From the NCBI RefSeq assembly GCF_051020955.1, contig NC_135021.1, positions 13,559,962-13,623,961 of the forward strand: a stretch of DNA of 64,000 nt, given 5' to 3'. The notes beneath the pieces were generated by a model that worked only from the letters and a program-made list of their open reading frames with translations, did not search any database and was not told where the DNA came from. The stretch comes from Megalopta genalis (taxonomy: Eukaryota; Arthropoda; Insecta; Hymenoptera; Halictidae). A program made the translations under genes and the position numbers. Below, piece by piece: positions 62,213 through 63,132 of the stretch (position 1 is the stretch's first letter; the number at the start of each line of letters is the position of its first letter).

Positions 62213-63132
62213 TTCGTTTTCTATCGAGTTATTCGATAGAACCGGGCGGACATTTCCGGATGAAAACGATTAATTAATATCGACGCGAAAATAAGAATAA
62301 TTTCTCCATTTTACTCGATGGAAACTTCGCGCAATTGTTTGAAAGTTGAACCTCGCGACGCTGTGTTGTGTAAATTCTGCTGCGCGAAGTATCAAAATCA
62401 ACGTGCAAATAATAGATAATATTTACAAAAATAACGAGCAACGAATGCGTGGAATCGTTACGGATCGAAGGCGAGAATGTTCAATAGTTGTCGATCATTG
62501 AAAACTGCAGACCGGCACGCGACGTTCCGGACGAGAAGAAAATTTAAGTAGAGCATCCAAGCGATTCGTCAGACGCTCCGCCGTGCTGGCGTCCTATTCT
62601 GCTTCCAGACACCGTCTCCACTGACAGACTTTCGACTTTTCCGATACGGTATATGCGCGAAGTAATCATTCGTCGCGTCATTTCGGACAAATACATCTCC
62701 GAAAGTAGAAACGTCGGTGCACGCGTTCTCGCGTGCATCGGCGCGAAAAACGAAGAAACTGCGGTAAGAAAAAAGGAAAAAGAAATGGAGAACTCACCAA
62801 ACCGTCGCAGGCGGACATCGCGACCCTGGAGTTCGGATGGCCATGAATGAAGCCGCGGTAATGGCACTTGTCCGAGCGATTTTTCGGTCGCGCGCGCACG
62901 TGTAGGTCGCGTTTTCGTCTTTCGACGAGCATCCCAGGTCCGATGAAGTTGTCCTCGGCGATCAGCTCGATATGGTACTCGTTACCGGCGACTGACAGCC
63001 GATAGTGAACCACTGGCCCATCCTCGTGATGGTGGTGGGTCACGTTGTTCGAGACAAACTCCCCCCGGTGGGTCACTTTCCGCGGTATCACGATCTGGTG
63101 CTCGTGAACGTGTTCCCCTGTGGTGTATATAC
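1450..63132 (-). CDS. ADAMTS family secreted metalloprotease, whole gene (15 exons, 5' end outside window)
   Basis: Zinc endopeptidase of the extracellular matrix, minus strand. The model joins 62798-63132, 23723-24032, 14756-15093, 12056-12330, 11046-11192, 9373-9523, 9201-9290, 7715-8030, 7490-7617, 7160-7407, 5659-5776, 5290-5552, 3464-3978, 3074-3247 and 1450-1601. All 14 introns start GT and end AG and the phase carries through without a stop, giving 3560 coding bases and about 1185 residues. Domain order is propeptide, furin site RSKR, reprolysin-type protease with HELGHNFGMYHD, disintegrin-like, TSP1, Cys-rich, spacer, about four further TSP1 repeats, PLAC. The first two bases of the first exon complete a codon begun upstream, so the signal peptide lies outside. 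Known family roles are matrix turnover and tissue morphogenesis. From memory the protease and disintegrin regions resemble the PLAC-bearing vertebrate ADAMTS6/10 and 16/18 groups; orthology to a named insect gene is unresolved, so no symbol is given. Confidence 0.93.
1900..2664. mobile_element. Nested TTAA-flanked element with CACTTAGCCGACCGATCG ends
   Basis: TTAA at 1900-1903 and 2661-2664 bracket inverted termini (CACTTAGCCGACCGATCG and CGGTCGGCTAAGTG). Inserted within the family A MITE at 1724-2777. Its interior is mostly a tandem repeat, listed separately. No coding remnant seen. Confidence 0.78.
1988..2640 (+). repeat. About 205-bp tandem repeat inside the nested element
   Basis: Three near-identical units start at about 1988, 2193 and 2398, with a partial fourth from 2603. 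Each begins with the element's own terminus-like block (GCCGATCGATCGGGTAGATC) and ends CAAATTATTTTATTAGAACA. The terminal motif is thus reiterated at each unit boundary. A short unit (CCAAGCTAGTCGGTGGCC) is also duplicated at about 1938-2000. Confidence 0.85.
3074..3247 (-). CDS. ADAMTS exon N: fifth TSP1
   Basis: Model residues 1077-1134. [24 protein letters not shown] and RRCYHRRQC form a TSP1 repeat whose first Trp lies in the previous exon. I place the donor at GTAATT below 3074 because it is phase 1 and joins exactly to the phase 1 PLAC exon. Without that splice the frame stays open to a TAA at 2997-2999, adding about 24 residues with no domain; this could be a retained-intron isoform. 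The acceptor is GCTTGCAG. Confidence 0.88.
3464..3978 (-). CDS. ADAMTS exon M: TSP1 repeats 3 and 4 with an acidic linker
   Basis: Model residues 905-1076, the largest exon (515 bp). [17 protein letters not shown] begins a canonical TSP1 ending CPNLPAC. A linker of about 60 residues, rich in Asp, Glu and Asn and without Cys, follows. Next is a degenerate TSP1 ([14 protein letters not shown]...CNPENKP...EFC) lacking the usual CSxTCG. The exon ends with GGRWVTG, the start of the next repeat. The acceptor is GAAATCAG and the donor GTGAGT (phase 1). Confidence 0.92.
4215..5173. mobile_element. TTAA-flanked MITE, family B (CCCTTTGCACTCGAG ends), interrupted
   Basis: Left end TTAACCCTTTACACTCGAG plus the subterminal GACTCTGAGGC; right end CTTCGACTGCAAAGAGTTAA. 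The same ends occur at 10052, 10575, 30008, 34720 and 45980. It fills most of the 1311-bp intron between exons L and M and is interrupted by the long-inverted-repeat element at 4377-5096. Confidence 0.75.
4377..5096. mobile_element. TA-flanked element with about 160-bp terminal inverted repeats
   Basis: The left arm starts CAGGGTGGGGCATTTTAAAC and is matched over about 160 bases by the reverse complement of the right arm (CCTCCACCTACAGAAAAATT through GTTTAAAATGCCCC). TATA flanks suggest a TA target as used by Tc1/mariner-type elements. The central 380 bases show no coding capacity. Nested within the family B MITE. Confidence 0.8.
5290..5552 (-). CDS. ADAMTS exon L: end of spacer and second TSP1
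   Basis: Model residues 818-905. Starts [20 protein letters not shown] (the final spacer strand), then a TSP1 repeat: [33 protein letters not shown] and CNTNPCP. The Trp ladder and CTVTCGGG are intact. The acceptor is CACTTCAG and the donor GTAATG (phase 2). Confidence 0.93.
5659..5776 (-). CDS. ADAMTS exon K: spacer, middle
   Basis: A 118-bp exon: [20 protein letters not shown], then [15 protein letters not shown], which aligns with the spacer strands following the YFLNG motif in ADAMTS proteins. The acceptor is ATCGGACAG. The donor is best placed at GTAGGT because only that choice keeps the frame with the next exon. Confidence 0.88.
5850..5902 (+). repeat. Left arm of an inverted repeat bracketing the J-K intron
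   Basis: This 50-base stretch is matched in reverse complement at 7063-7113, with at least 28 consecutive identical bases including GACGATTTCAGCAATGTTTC. The arm lies about 74 bases from the acceptor of exon K, and the family A MITE at 5941-6518 lies between the arms. Confidence 0.75.
5941..6518. mobile_element. TTAA-flanked MITE, family A (copy 2)
   Basis: TTAA at 5941-5944 and 6515-6518, ends CCCTTTCGCTCCGAA and TAGCGAAAGGG. Three copies of a roughly 26-bp motif centred on the palindrome CGGATATATCCG sit near the left end (about 5958, 6006, 6050). The right end folds on itself: CGCTACGGCGG ... CCGCCGTAGCG. It accounts for 578 of the 1383 bases of the intron between exons J and K. Confidence 0.8.
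7063..7113 (-). repeat. Right arm of an inverted repeat bracketing the J-K intron
   Basis: Reverse-complement partner of 5850-5902, about 47 bases from the donor of exon J. The arms could be termini of an older element or an RNA stem closing the intron. Confidence 0.75.
7160..7407 (-). CDS. ADAMTS exon J: end of Cys-rich region and start of spacer
   Basis: Model residues 696-778. [17 protein letters not shown] and TQC end the Cys-rich module. The cysteine-free spacer begins with [19 protein letters not shown] and runs to DKYFLNGK. The donor GTGAGC splits an Arg codon (phase 2). In ADAMTS proteins the spacer is a beta sandwich used for substrate and matrix binding. Confidence 0.94.
7490..7617 (-). 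CDS. ADAMTS exon I: Cys-rich region, middle
   Basis: Model residues 654-696: EPCELYC, then DGTPC and [11 protein letters not shown], the standard motifs of the ADAMTS cysteine-rich module. The acceptor AATTAAAG completes a Thr codon with the previous exon, and the donor is the weaker GTCAGT (phase 0). Flanked by introns of only 97 and 82 bp. Confidence 0.92.
7715..8030 (-). CDS. ADAMTS exon H: central TSP1 repeat and start of Cys-rich region
   Basis: Model residues 549-653. WCQNQECV closes the disintegrin-like domain. The central thrombospondin type 1 repeat follows: [19 protein letters not shown] carries the WxxWxxW ladder and the CSxSCG motif for tryptophan C-mannosylation and Ser/Thr fucosylation, and HGGKFC and CNTQPCP complete the six-Cys repeat. 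[11 protein letters not shown] and YTWLPYFDQ open the Cys-rich module. The acceptor is GTCTCAG and the donor GTAAGC (phase 1). Confidence 0.95.
8145..8462. mobile_element. Palindromic MITE, family C (copy 1)
   Basis: About 320-bp imperfect palindrome in the intron between exons G and H. The arms carry CTTTTTCCTTAGCGAAAATG and ACCAATGAGAAGCGAGCTCG with matching reverse complements, around a GC-rich centre. A second copy lies at 10148-10510. The outermost ends are degraded. Confidence 0.75.
9201..9290 (-). CDS. ADAMTS exon G: disintegrin-like part 2
   Basis: A 90-bp, phase 0-0 exon of 30 residues: ICSKLWC, a short loop ending CTTML, then [13 protein letters not shown]. These cysteines complete the disintegrin-like fold. 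The acceptor follows a T-rich tract ending TTACAG and the donor is GTGTGA. It was recognised only through the exon frame because the stretch is too short to stand alone as an ORF. Confidence 0.93.
9373..9523 (-). CDS. ADAMTS exon F: end of protease domain and disintegrin-like part 1
   Basis: Model residues 468-518. Begins [12 protein letters not shown], the end of the protease domain, then the Pro-rich link [15 protein letters not shown] and RLQFG, the start of the disintegrin-like domain, which in ADAMTS has no RGD loop. The acceptor is TTGCAG and the donor GTGACG (phase 0). The next intron is only 82 bp. Confidence 0.93.
9888..9990 (+). repeat. Short minisatellite, period about 39
   Basis: Roughly two and a half degenerate units built on GTGTCA followed by CTTCGAAT motifs, in the intron between exons E and F. 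Confidence 0.45.
10148..10510. mobile_element. Palindromic MITE, family C (copy 2)
   Basis: Better preserved copy with ends GGTGTCCAAAAATTATGGTA and TACCATAATTTTGGGACACC and TA-rich flanks. The arms share the sequences given for the copy at 8145-8462. The whole 363 bp can fold as one hairpin. Confidence 0.8.
10575..10805. mobile_element. TTAA-flanked MITE, family B, inner complete copy
   Basis: TTAA at 10575-10578 and 10802-10805, ends CCTTTTGCACTCGAAGC and CCCGAGTGCAAAGGG, total 231 bp. It carries the subterminal GCCTCAGAGTCACC. No coding potential. Confidence 0.85.
11046..11192 (-). CDS. ADAMTS exon E: third zinc ligand and Met-turn
   Basis: Model residues 419-467. Its first base completes an Asn codon, so splicing gives HELGH-NFGMYHD, the full HExxHxxGxxHD zinc motif. 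HVMTPTF supplies the Met-turn and [13 protein letters not shown] the C-terminal helix of the protease domain. The acceptor is GATTCCAG and the donor GTAAGA (phase 2). All catalytic residues are present, so the gene appears to encode an active enzyme. Confidence 0.95.
11431..11722. mobile_element. Hairpin MITE, family D, copy in the D-E intron
   Basis: Ends TACAGTAAATTCTCTCTAAT and GAGAGAATTTACTG, internal arms GGACAATTTGGGAAGAGGAG and CTCGAATTGTCC, and a centre TTTTTATAGTTATTGAC. The element is almost wholly self-complementary, with extra TATA repeats at the centre. Short 13-bp repeats of ATAACCGTGAATT precede it. Confidence 0.8.
12056..12330 (-). CDS. ADAMTS exon D: catalytic domain up to HELGH
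   Basis: Model residues 328-418. Starts [13 protein letters not shown] after TTTTCCAG, then [40 protein letters not shown] and the zinc-binding helix beginning THELGH. The donor GTGAGC follows two bases of the next codon, so the exon ends within the active-site motif (phase 2). The cysteines match the disulfide pattern of ADAMTS proteases. The active-site helix ligands His-Glu...His are intact. Confidence 0.95.
12609..13182 (+). mobile_element. Internally deleted mariner, copy 1
   Basis: TA target duplication, perfect inverted ends TTGGGTTGGCAACTAAGTAA, length 574 bp against about 1.3 kb for an intact mariner. Only the C-terminal third of the transposase survives. A second copy with the same deletion lies at 41448-42027. 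Confidence 0.92.
12742..13113 (+). pseudogene. Mariner transposase, C-terminal fragment
   Basis: Open frame of about 120 residues from AATTGAGTGCAGC to the native stop. [11 protein letters not shown] carries the second catalytic Asp and [13 protein letters not shown] the third, with 34 residues between them, the D34D spacing of mariners. It ends with [13 protein letters not shown]. The N-terminal DNA-binding region and first Asp are missing, so it cannot transpose by itself. Confidence 0.9.
13185..13433. mobile_element. TTAA-flanked MITE with CACGTTCCATGCCACG ends
   Basis: TTAA at 13185 and 13430, ends CACGTTCCATGCCACG and CGGCACGGAACGTG. A small palindrome ACCATCGATGGT follows the left end. 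It abuts the TA duplication of the mariner directly. Confidence 0.8.
13898..13938 (+). repeat. (CT)n microsatellite
   Basis: About 20 uninterrupted CT units in the intron between exons C and D. Confidence 0.95.
14353..14739. mobile_element. Probable TTAA-flanked MITE next to the exon C donor
   Basis: Starts TTAACTCTTTGGGGCACGG and ends AGAGGGTTAA; an inner inverted pair GGGGCAC / GTGCCCC lies at 14362 and 14650. The right TTAA ends 16 bases from the end of exon C. An alternative is a shorter element ending at about 14665. Confidence 0.5.
14756..15093 (-). CDS. ADAMTS exon C: end of propeptide, furin site, start of catalytic domain
   Basis: Model residues 215-327. It begins after AATCAG (phase 1) with [10 protein letters not shown], continues through a basic linker to the proprotein-convertase site RWQRSKR, then opens the protease domain with [14 protein letters not shown]. 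The core helix [14 protein letters not shown] and the strand [16 protein letters not shown] follow. The donor is GTACGT (phase 0). The frame used is not the one beginning with the apparent Met at the exon start; that competing frame lacks the domain similarity. A TTAA-flanked MITE ends 16 bases into the downstream intron. Confidence 0.92.
15286..15306 (+). mobile_element. Solo mariner end
   Basis: TATTAGGTGTACCGGAAAGT, nearly identical to the terminus of the mariner entering the window at 63795, but without a second end nearby. A remnant. Confidence 0.5.
15343..16016 (-). mobile_element. piggyBac-family element, internally deleted
   Basis: TTAA target sites at both ends and termini CCCTAGAAAGATAACC and GGTTATCTTTCTCGGG. 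The first 13 bases match the known piggyBac terminus, as does the subterminal GCGCATGC. 674 bp remain of a normal 2.4 kb, keeping the end of the transposase on the minus strand. Confidence 0.92.
15708..15950 (-). pseudogene. piggyBac transposase C-terminal Cys-rich domain
   Basis: 80-residue open frame ending at the element's own stop. It has [17 protein letters not shown] and KDVCHDC, the cysteine-rich cross-brace domain that in piggyBac transposases binds the terminal repeats. [10 protein letters not shown] precedes an acidic patch. The catalytic domain is deleted. A protein with only the end-binding domain could occupy transposon ends if expressed; that is speculation. Confidence 0.88.
17010..17373. 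mobile_element. Hairpin MITE, family D, overlapping degenerate copies
   Basis: Two partly overlapping copies: GATACGATTATTCG ... CTCGTTTTTATAGTTG ... CTATAAAAACGAGC, then a second right arm GAGCCGCGAGACTCGAAC through GGGAATTTACTGTA. Confidence 0.65.
17402..17755. mobile_element. TTAA-flanked MITE with CACTTTGCCGGCCGCT ends
   Basis: TTAA at 17402 and 17752, termini CACTTTGCCGGCCGCT and AGCGGCCGGCAAAGTG, a perfect 16-bp inverted pair. GTCACGCTGGCGTGAC near the left end is a second short palindrome. 354 bp, no coding frame. Confidence 0.87.
19260..19610 (+). repeat. AT-rich simple repeats (TTA/TATA)
   Basis: Almost pure A and T built from ATTATTATA and TATATA units. No gene. Confidence 0.9.
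20485..21006. repeat. TTAAGTT array bounded by inverted repeats
   Basis: Termini AAGTGCAAACTATAATATTT and AAATATTATAGTTTGCACTT bracket about 480 bases made almost entirely of AACTTAAGTT-like words. Between about 20750 and 20960 a 31-bp unit (AACTTAAGTTAAACTTAATT plus TAACTTAACTC) repeats about six times. The termini suggest a MITE whose interior expanded. Confidence 0.85.
22837..23010 (+). repeat. 87-bp tandem duplication
   Basis: Two units beginning AAATTAGCAGAA and ending CAGGGTGTTTCG / TAGGGTGTTTCG, each containing (AAAT)n. The second junction carries a TA-flanked GGGTGTTTCG end whose partner may be the ACACCCTGTA at 23140. Confidence 0.8.
23723..24032 (-). CDS. ADAMTS exon B: propeptide, C-terminal part
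   Basis: Model residues 112-214. It starts [16 protein letters not shown], which follows SACDGL of the previous exon exactly as in ADAMTS propeptides, and later has [10 protein letters not shown], the usual strand near the end of the propeptide. The acceptor is TGTTTCAG and the donor GTGAGA (phase 1). Between these lie an acidic helix-like stretch and, unusually, a run of basic residues ([11 protein letters not shown]) before NCGTRG, where the third propeptide cysteine is expected. It sits isolated between introns of 38.8 and 8.6 kb, so it is easily missed by automatic annotation. Confidence 0.87.
24605..24719. mobile_element. Hairpin MITE, family D, right half
   Basis: Contains TAGTTGTTGACGATCGGTAA, CTATAAAAACGAGCCGC and the outer arm GCGTCAATTAGGGAGA. 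The left arm is lost or replaced. Confidence 0.7.
24780..24960 (-). mobile_element. 3' end of a LINE-like element with (ATT)n tail, copy 1
   Basis: On the minus strand the sequence ends TGCCGTTGATGAAATAAATA followed by ATT repeats. The same end occurs at 28055-28280. Microsatellite tails are typical of some insect non-LTR retrotransposons. No reverse transcriptase remains, so the class is inferred. Confidence 0.55.
26771..26984. mobile_element. Hairpin MITE, family D
   Basis: Starts TACAGTAATTTCTCTCTAAT and ends GAGAAATATTACTG. Arms GGACGATTTGCGAAGAGG and TCTTCCCAAATCGTCC flank a TATAAAAACGAGCCGCGAGG centre. 214 bp. Confidence 0.85.
27846..27897 (+). promoter_or_regulatory. Candidate core promoter inside intron 1 (weak)
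   Basis: TATATAAG at 27846 lies downstream of a 270-bp CG-rich patch. About 30 bases later is CTTCAACC, and CACAGTCG is a further initiator-like word. A 29-codon frame with a good start context begins at 27967 and has no known domain. Nothing downstream supports a gene, so this is only a pattern. Confidence 0.2.
28055..28280 (-). mobile_element. 3' end of a LINE-like element with (ATT)n tail, copy 2
   Basis: Minus strand ends GCCGTTGATCAAATAAATAT plus a long ATT repeat. Homologous over about 150 bases to 24780-24960 (shared ACAAT...GTCGCACAAG / GCGTCACACAAG blocks). Confidence 0.6.
28370..28547 (+). repeat. AATATAAT 8-bp microsatellite
   Basis: About 22 nearly perfect units of AATATAAT. Confidence 0.95.
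30008..30290. mobile_element. TTAA-flanked MITE, family B
   Basis: Left TTAACCATTTGCACTCGCAG; right CCTCAGAGTCACCACTCGAG followed by CAAAGGGTTA. 283 bp. The following 50 bases and the start of a hairpin MITE (30344-30385) recur together after the copy ending at 34723. Confidence 0.85.
30748..31203. mobile_element. Long-inverted-repeat element (GGTGTTTCATAATT ends)
   Basis: The left arm GGGTGTTTCATAATTTATGG through GTGGGAGGCTTCG is matched by the right arm CGAAGCCTCCCAC through CATGAATTATGAAACACG, about 105 bases each. The 200-bp centre has only a short frame and no known domain. Confidence 0.8.
32388..32629. mobile_element. TTAA-flanked MITE, family E, complete copy
   Basis: TTAA at both ends, termini ACCCTTGTCATAGTTACCAT and GTATGGCAAGGGGTTTAA. 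Reverse complement matches both ends of the interrupted copy at 12548-13620. Confidence 0.8.
33295..33330 (+). repeat. ACCGA short tandem repeat
   Basis: About six GAACC units in a CG-rich part of intron 1. Confidence 0.8.
33925..34142. mobile_element. Hairpin MITE, family D, cluster copy 1
   Basis: Starts TACAGTAATGTCTCTCTAAC, ends GAGAGACATTACTG. Full palindrome with centre TTTTTATAGTTGTTGATAAT. Confidence 0.88.
34153..34342. mobile_element. Hairpin MITE, family D, cluster copy 2
   Basis: Same ends as its neighbour, 10 bases away. About 28 bases are missing from the right arm, so only this copy folds asymmetrically. Confidence 0.88.
34353..34570. mobile_element. Hairpin MITE, family D, cluster copy 3
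   Basis: Third member, again 10 bases after the previous one, separated by GTCGAACTACAG in both gaps. Right end GAGAGACATTACTGTA. Confidence 0.88.
34577..34723. mobile_element. TTAA-flanked MITE, family B, truncated
   Basis: Only the right half remains: TGTGACTCGTACAACGGTTA to ACCATTCGAGTGAAAAGGG and TTAA. Confidence 0.7.
34780..34998. mobile_element. Hairpin MITE, family D, cluster copy 4
   Basis: TACAGTAAATTCACACCAAT to AGGGAGAATTTACTGTA, a more diverged palindrome than the three tandem copies. Confidence 0.85.
36025..36175. repeat. (CT)n and (GA)n in inverted arrangement
   Basis: About 20 CT units (36028-36070) and about 20 GA units (36132-36172) are separated by 60 bases. The two runs are complementary and could form one hairpin on either strand. 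Confidence 0.92.
37738..38522 (-). pseudogene. Mariner transposase pseudogene
   Basis: Minus strand. The N-terminus starts [19 protein letters not shown]; after a deletion come [18 protein letters not shown] and [10 protein letters not shown], then in another frame [31 protein letters not shown] with the second catalytic Asp, an insertion, and [16 protein letters not shown] with the third Asp. Frameshifts, a stop and an insertion of about 150 bp make it inactive. Confidence 0.85.
37955..38123 (-). mobile_element. Insertion in the mariner pseudogene, flanked by a short duplication
   Basis: The bases coding VLEEK (TTTTCTTCTAATACCTTTT and its variant at 38108) occur on both sides of an insert. 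On the minus strand the insert starts near TTCGTTCGATGTAG and ends in a poly-purine tail (TTTAAAAAAGAAAAAAAA). A reverse-oriented copy lies at 40483-40604. Tail plus target duplication suggest a retroposed sequence. Confidence 0.6.
38640..39520 (+). repeat. 112-bp tandem array, about eight units
   Basis: Units start at about 38645, 38751, 38863, 38975, 39087, 39199, 39311 and 39423 and are highly similar. Each has CAAATAATAAGCTGATAAAG, CTACAAATTTCATGCTTGAC and AACCTAGTAATTATAGAACA. The middle block is the reverse complement of the mariner terminus at 37625, so each unit carries one transposon end. Confidence 0.93.
40070..40112 (-). mobile_element. LINE-like 3' tail fragment with (TAAA)n
   Basis: On the minus strand: GAGCTATGCCCGCTGAGTAC then TAAGTAAATAAATAA. 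Homologous to 56630-56685. Confidence 0.45.
40112..40357. mobile_element. MITE family F (TATGAGCCGTTTATTTTGAA ends), copy 1
   Basis: Near-perfect inverted termini of about 40 bases (TATGAGCCGTTTATTTTGAA, GTGGCATAAGTCAC), flanked by TA. Inserted at the border of the LINE-like tail. 246 bp. Confidence 0.9.
40483..40604 (+). repeat. Retroposon-like repeat, inverted copy of 37969-38086
   Basis: TTCGTTCGATGTAGAAATAT ... TTATCCAAGCTCTGTTCACT ... ATAGACGTCAATGCTGTATT ending in a poly-purine tail. Over 90 percent identical by eye to the insert in the mariner pseudogene. Confidence 0.8.
41448..42027 (+). mobile_element. Internally deleted mariner, copy 2
   Basis: TA flanks and the same ends as 12609-13182 (one substitution in the right terminus). 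Length 580 bp with the same deletion junction near GCAACTGGACAAATTGA. Confidence 0.92.
41581..41958 (+). pseudogene. Mariner transposase, C-terminal fragment (copy 2)
   Basis: About 120 residues, open and nearly identical to the copy at 12742-13113, with one extra Asp codon (FNDDDAVK). [11 protein letters not shown] and [13 protein letters not shown] are intact with D34D spacing. Confidence 0.9.
42638..42915 (+). repeat. 140-bp tandem duplication
   Basis: Two units beginning CATTTCTTATATTTCCTATA and ending TCTCTTTTCGTAACGAATGG. No coding significance seen. Confidence 0.85.
44289..44939. mobile_element. Possible TTAA-flanked element (ACCAGTTGGCTG ends) with an inner minisatellite
   Basis: TTAACCAGTTGGCTG at the left; CAGCCAATTGGTTAA at 44468-44483 and CAGCTAACTGGTTAA at 44925-44939 both match as right ends. 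Between 44330 and 44460 a unit of about 50 bp containing TTTCTTCGTGACG and ACTCGTCATAA repeats three times. Which right end is the true one is unclear. Confidence 0.55.
45755..45980. mobile_element. TTAA-type MITE, family B, left end decayed
   Basis: Interior ATAATTCTTCCGACC and right end GAGTCGCCACTCGAGTGCGA, AGGGTTAA. The left terminus is no longer recognisable. Confidence 0.65.
48706..48924. mobile_element. MITE family F, copy 2
   Basis: Starts TATGAGCTGTTCATTTCGAA, ends CAAAATAAACGGCTCATA. Very similar to 40112-40357 apart from a 27-base internal gap. Confidence 0.9.
50285..50400 (+). repeat. (CTAT)n microsatellite with (CT)n flanks
   Basis: About 17 CTAT units between CT-rich stretches. 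Confidence 0.95.
51565..51828. mobile_element. MITE family E, degenerate copy
   Basis: GAGATTTCTAGTAATTAACT and AAATGGTACGGCAATTCG align with the copy at 12548-13620, showing the unoccupied target of the two inserts there. Confidence 0.6.
51889..52012. mobile_element. Hairpin MITE, family D, left half
   Basis: TACAGTGAATTCTCCCTAAT through GCGGCTCGTTTTTGTCGTTG, then the sequence stops matching. Confidence 0.75.
52358..52570. mobile_element. Possible small MITE (TTCACTGCCAA ends)
   Basis: TTCACTGCCAACTACGAGAT at the left, including the palindrome CGAGATATCTCG, and GCTTGGCAGTCAA at the right. Only about 10 bases of inverted end and no clear duplication. Confidence 0.35.
52801..52989. mobile_element. 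Hairpin MITE, family D
   Basis: TACAATAAATTCTCCCTAAT to AGGGAGAACATACCGTA. A segment of the right arm is missing. Confidence 0.82.
56630..56820 (-). repeat. LINE-like tail fragment and AT microsatellite
   Basis: TTATTTATTTATTCAGTACT, then TTAATGGGCGTAGTCCG (compare 40070-40112), running into ATT and TATA repeats to 56820. Confidence 0.6.
58353..59134. mobile_element. Family F element, long copy
   Basis: The ends match the short copies at 40112 and 48706 (TATGAGCCGTTTATTTTGAC; CGGCTCATATA), but the interior is about 540 bases longer. It holds a possible eroded coding stretch near 58545-58665 (plus strand, reading [11 protein letters not shown] and [14 protein letters not shown]) without long open frame. 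Possibly the remnant of the transposase-bearing parent. Confidence 0.65.
59341..59775 (+). repeat. 48-bp degenerate tandem repeat split by a piggyBac MITE
   Basis: TTAAGACGCCTTATTTCAGA ... GTCCAGTTCG at 59387-59436 and again at 59723-59772, with a weaker copy at 59341-59384. The MITE at 59437-59726 lies between the last two. Confidence 0.7.
59437..59726. mobile_element. piggyBac-family MITE
   Basis: TTAA at both ends; the same termini and about 250 bases as the element at 15343-16016, without the transposase remnant. 290 bp. Confidence 0.92.
60510..60715 (+). repeat. 29-bp GA-rich minisatellite
   Basis: About five units of CGGAGAGAGAGAAAGAGAGC plus GAGAGAGAG. Long translated frames here (Leu-Ser repeats on the minus strand) are artefacts of the repeat. 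Confidence 0.93.
62179..62212 (+). repeat. (CT)n microsatellite
   Basis: CT run with one interruption, 600 bases downstream of exon A in transcription order. Confidence 0.9.
62798..63132 (-). CDS. ADAMTS exon A: propeptide, N-terminal part
   Basis: Encodes model residues 1-111 and carries conserved propeptide landmarks: a beta-strand segment IVIPRKV followed by RGEFVSNN, a His-rich stretch [10 protein letters not shown], the [16 protein letters not shown] strand pair, the cysteine of DKCHYRG and the SACDGL motif at the 3' end. The acceptor is the CCGCAG at 63133-63138 and the donor is GTGAGT just below 62798 (phase 0). The first two bases complete a codon from an upstream exon, so this is not the first exon. 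An alternative acceptor a few codons downstream (CCACAG) is possible. Confidence 0.88.

Larger units (their letters stand above)
24033..62797. other. Giant intron between exons A and B (38.8 kb)
   Basis: No host gene could be supported in this intron on either strand. Long parts (24960-26760, 29000-30000, 31210-32380, 32640-33900, 35000-36000, 43000-44280, 45000-47900, 49000-51560, 53000-56600, 57000-58340 and 59780-62790) show nothing recognisable beyond short unsupported frames and microsatellites. The rest are repeats listed individually. Confidence 0.65.
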
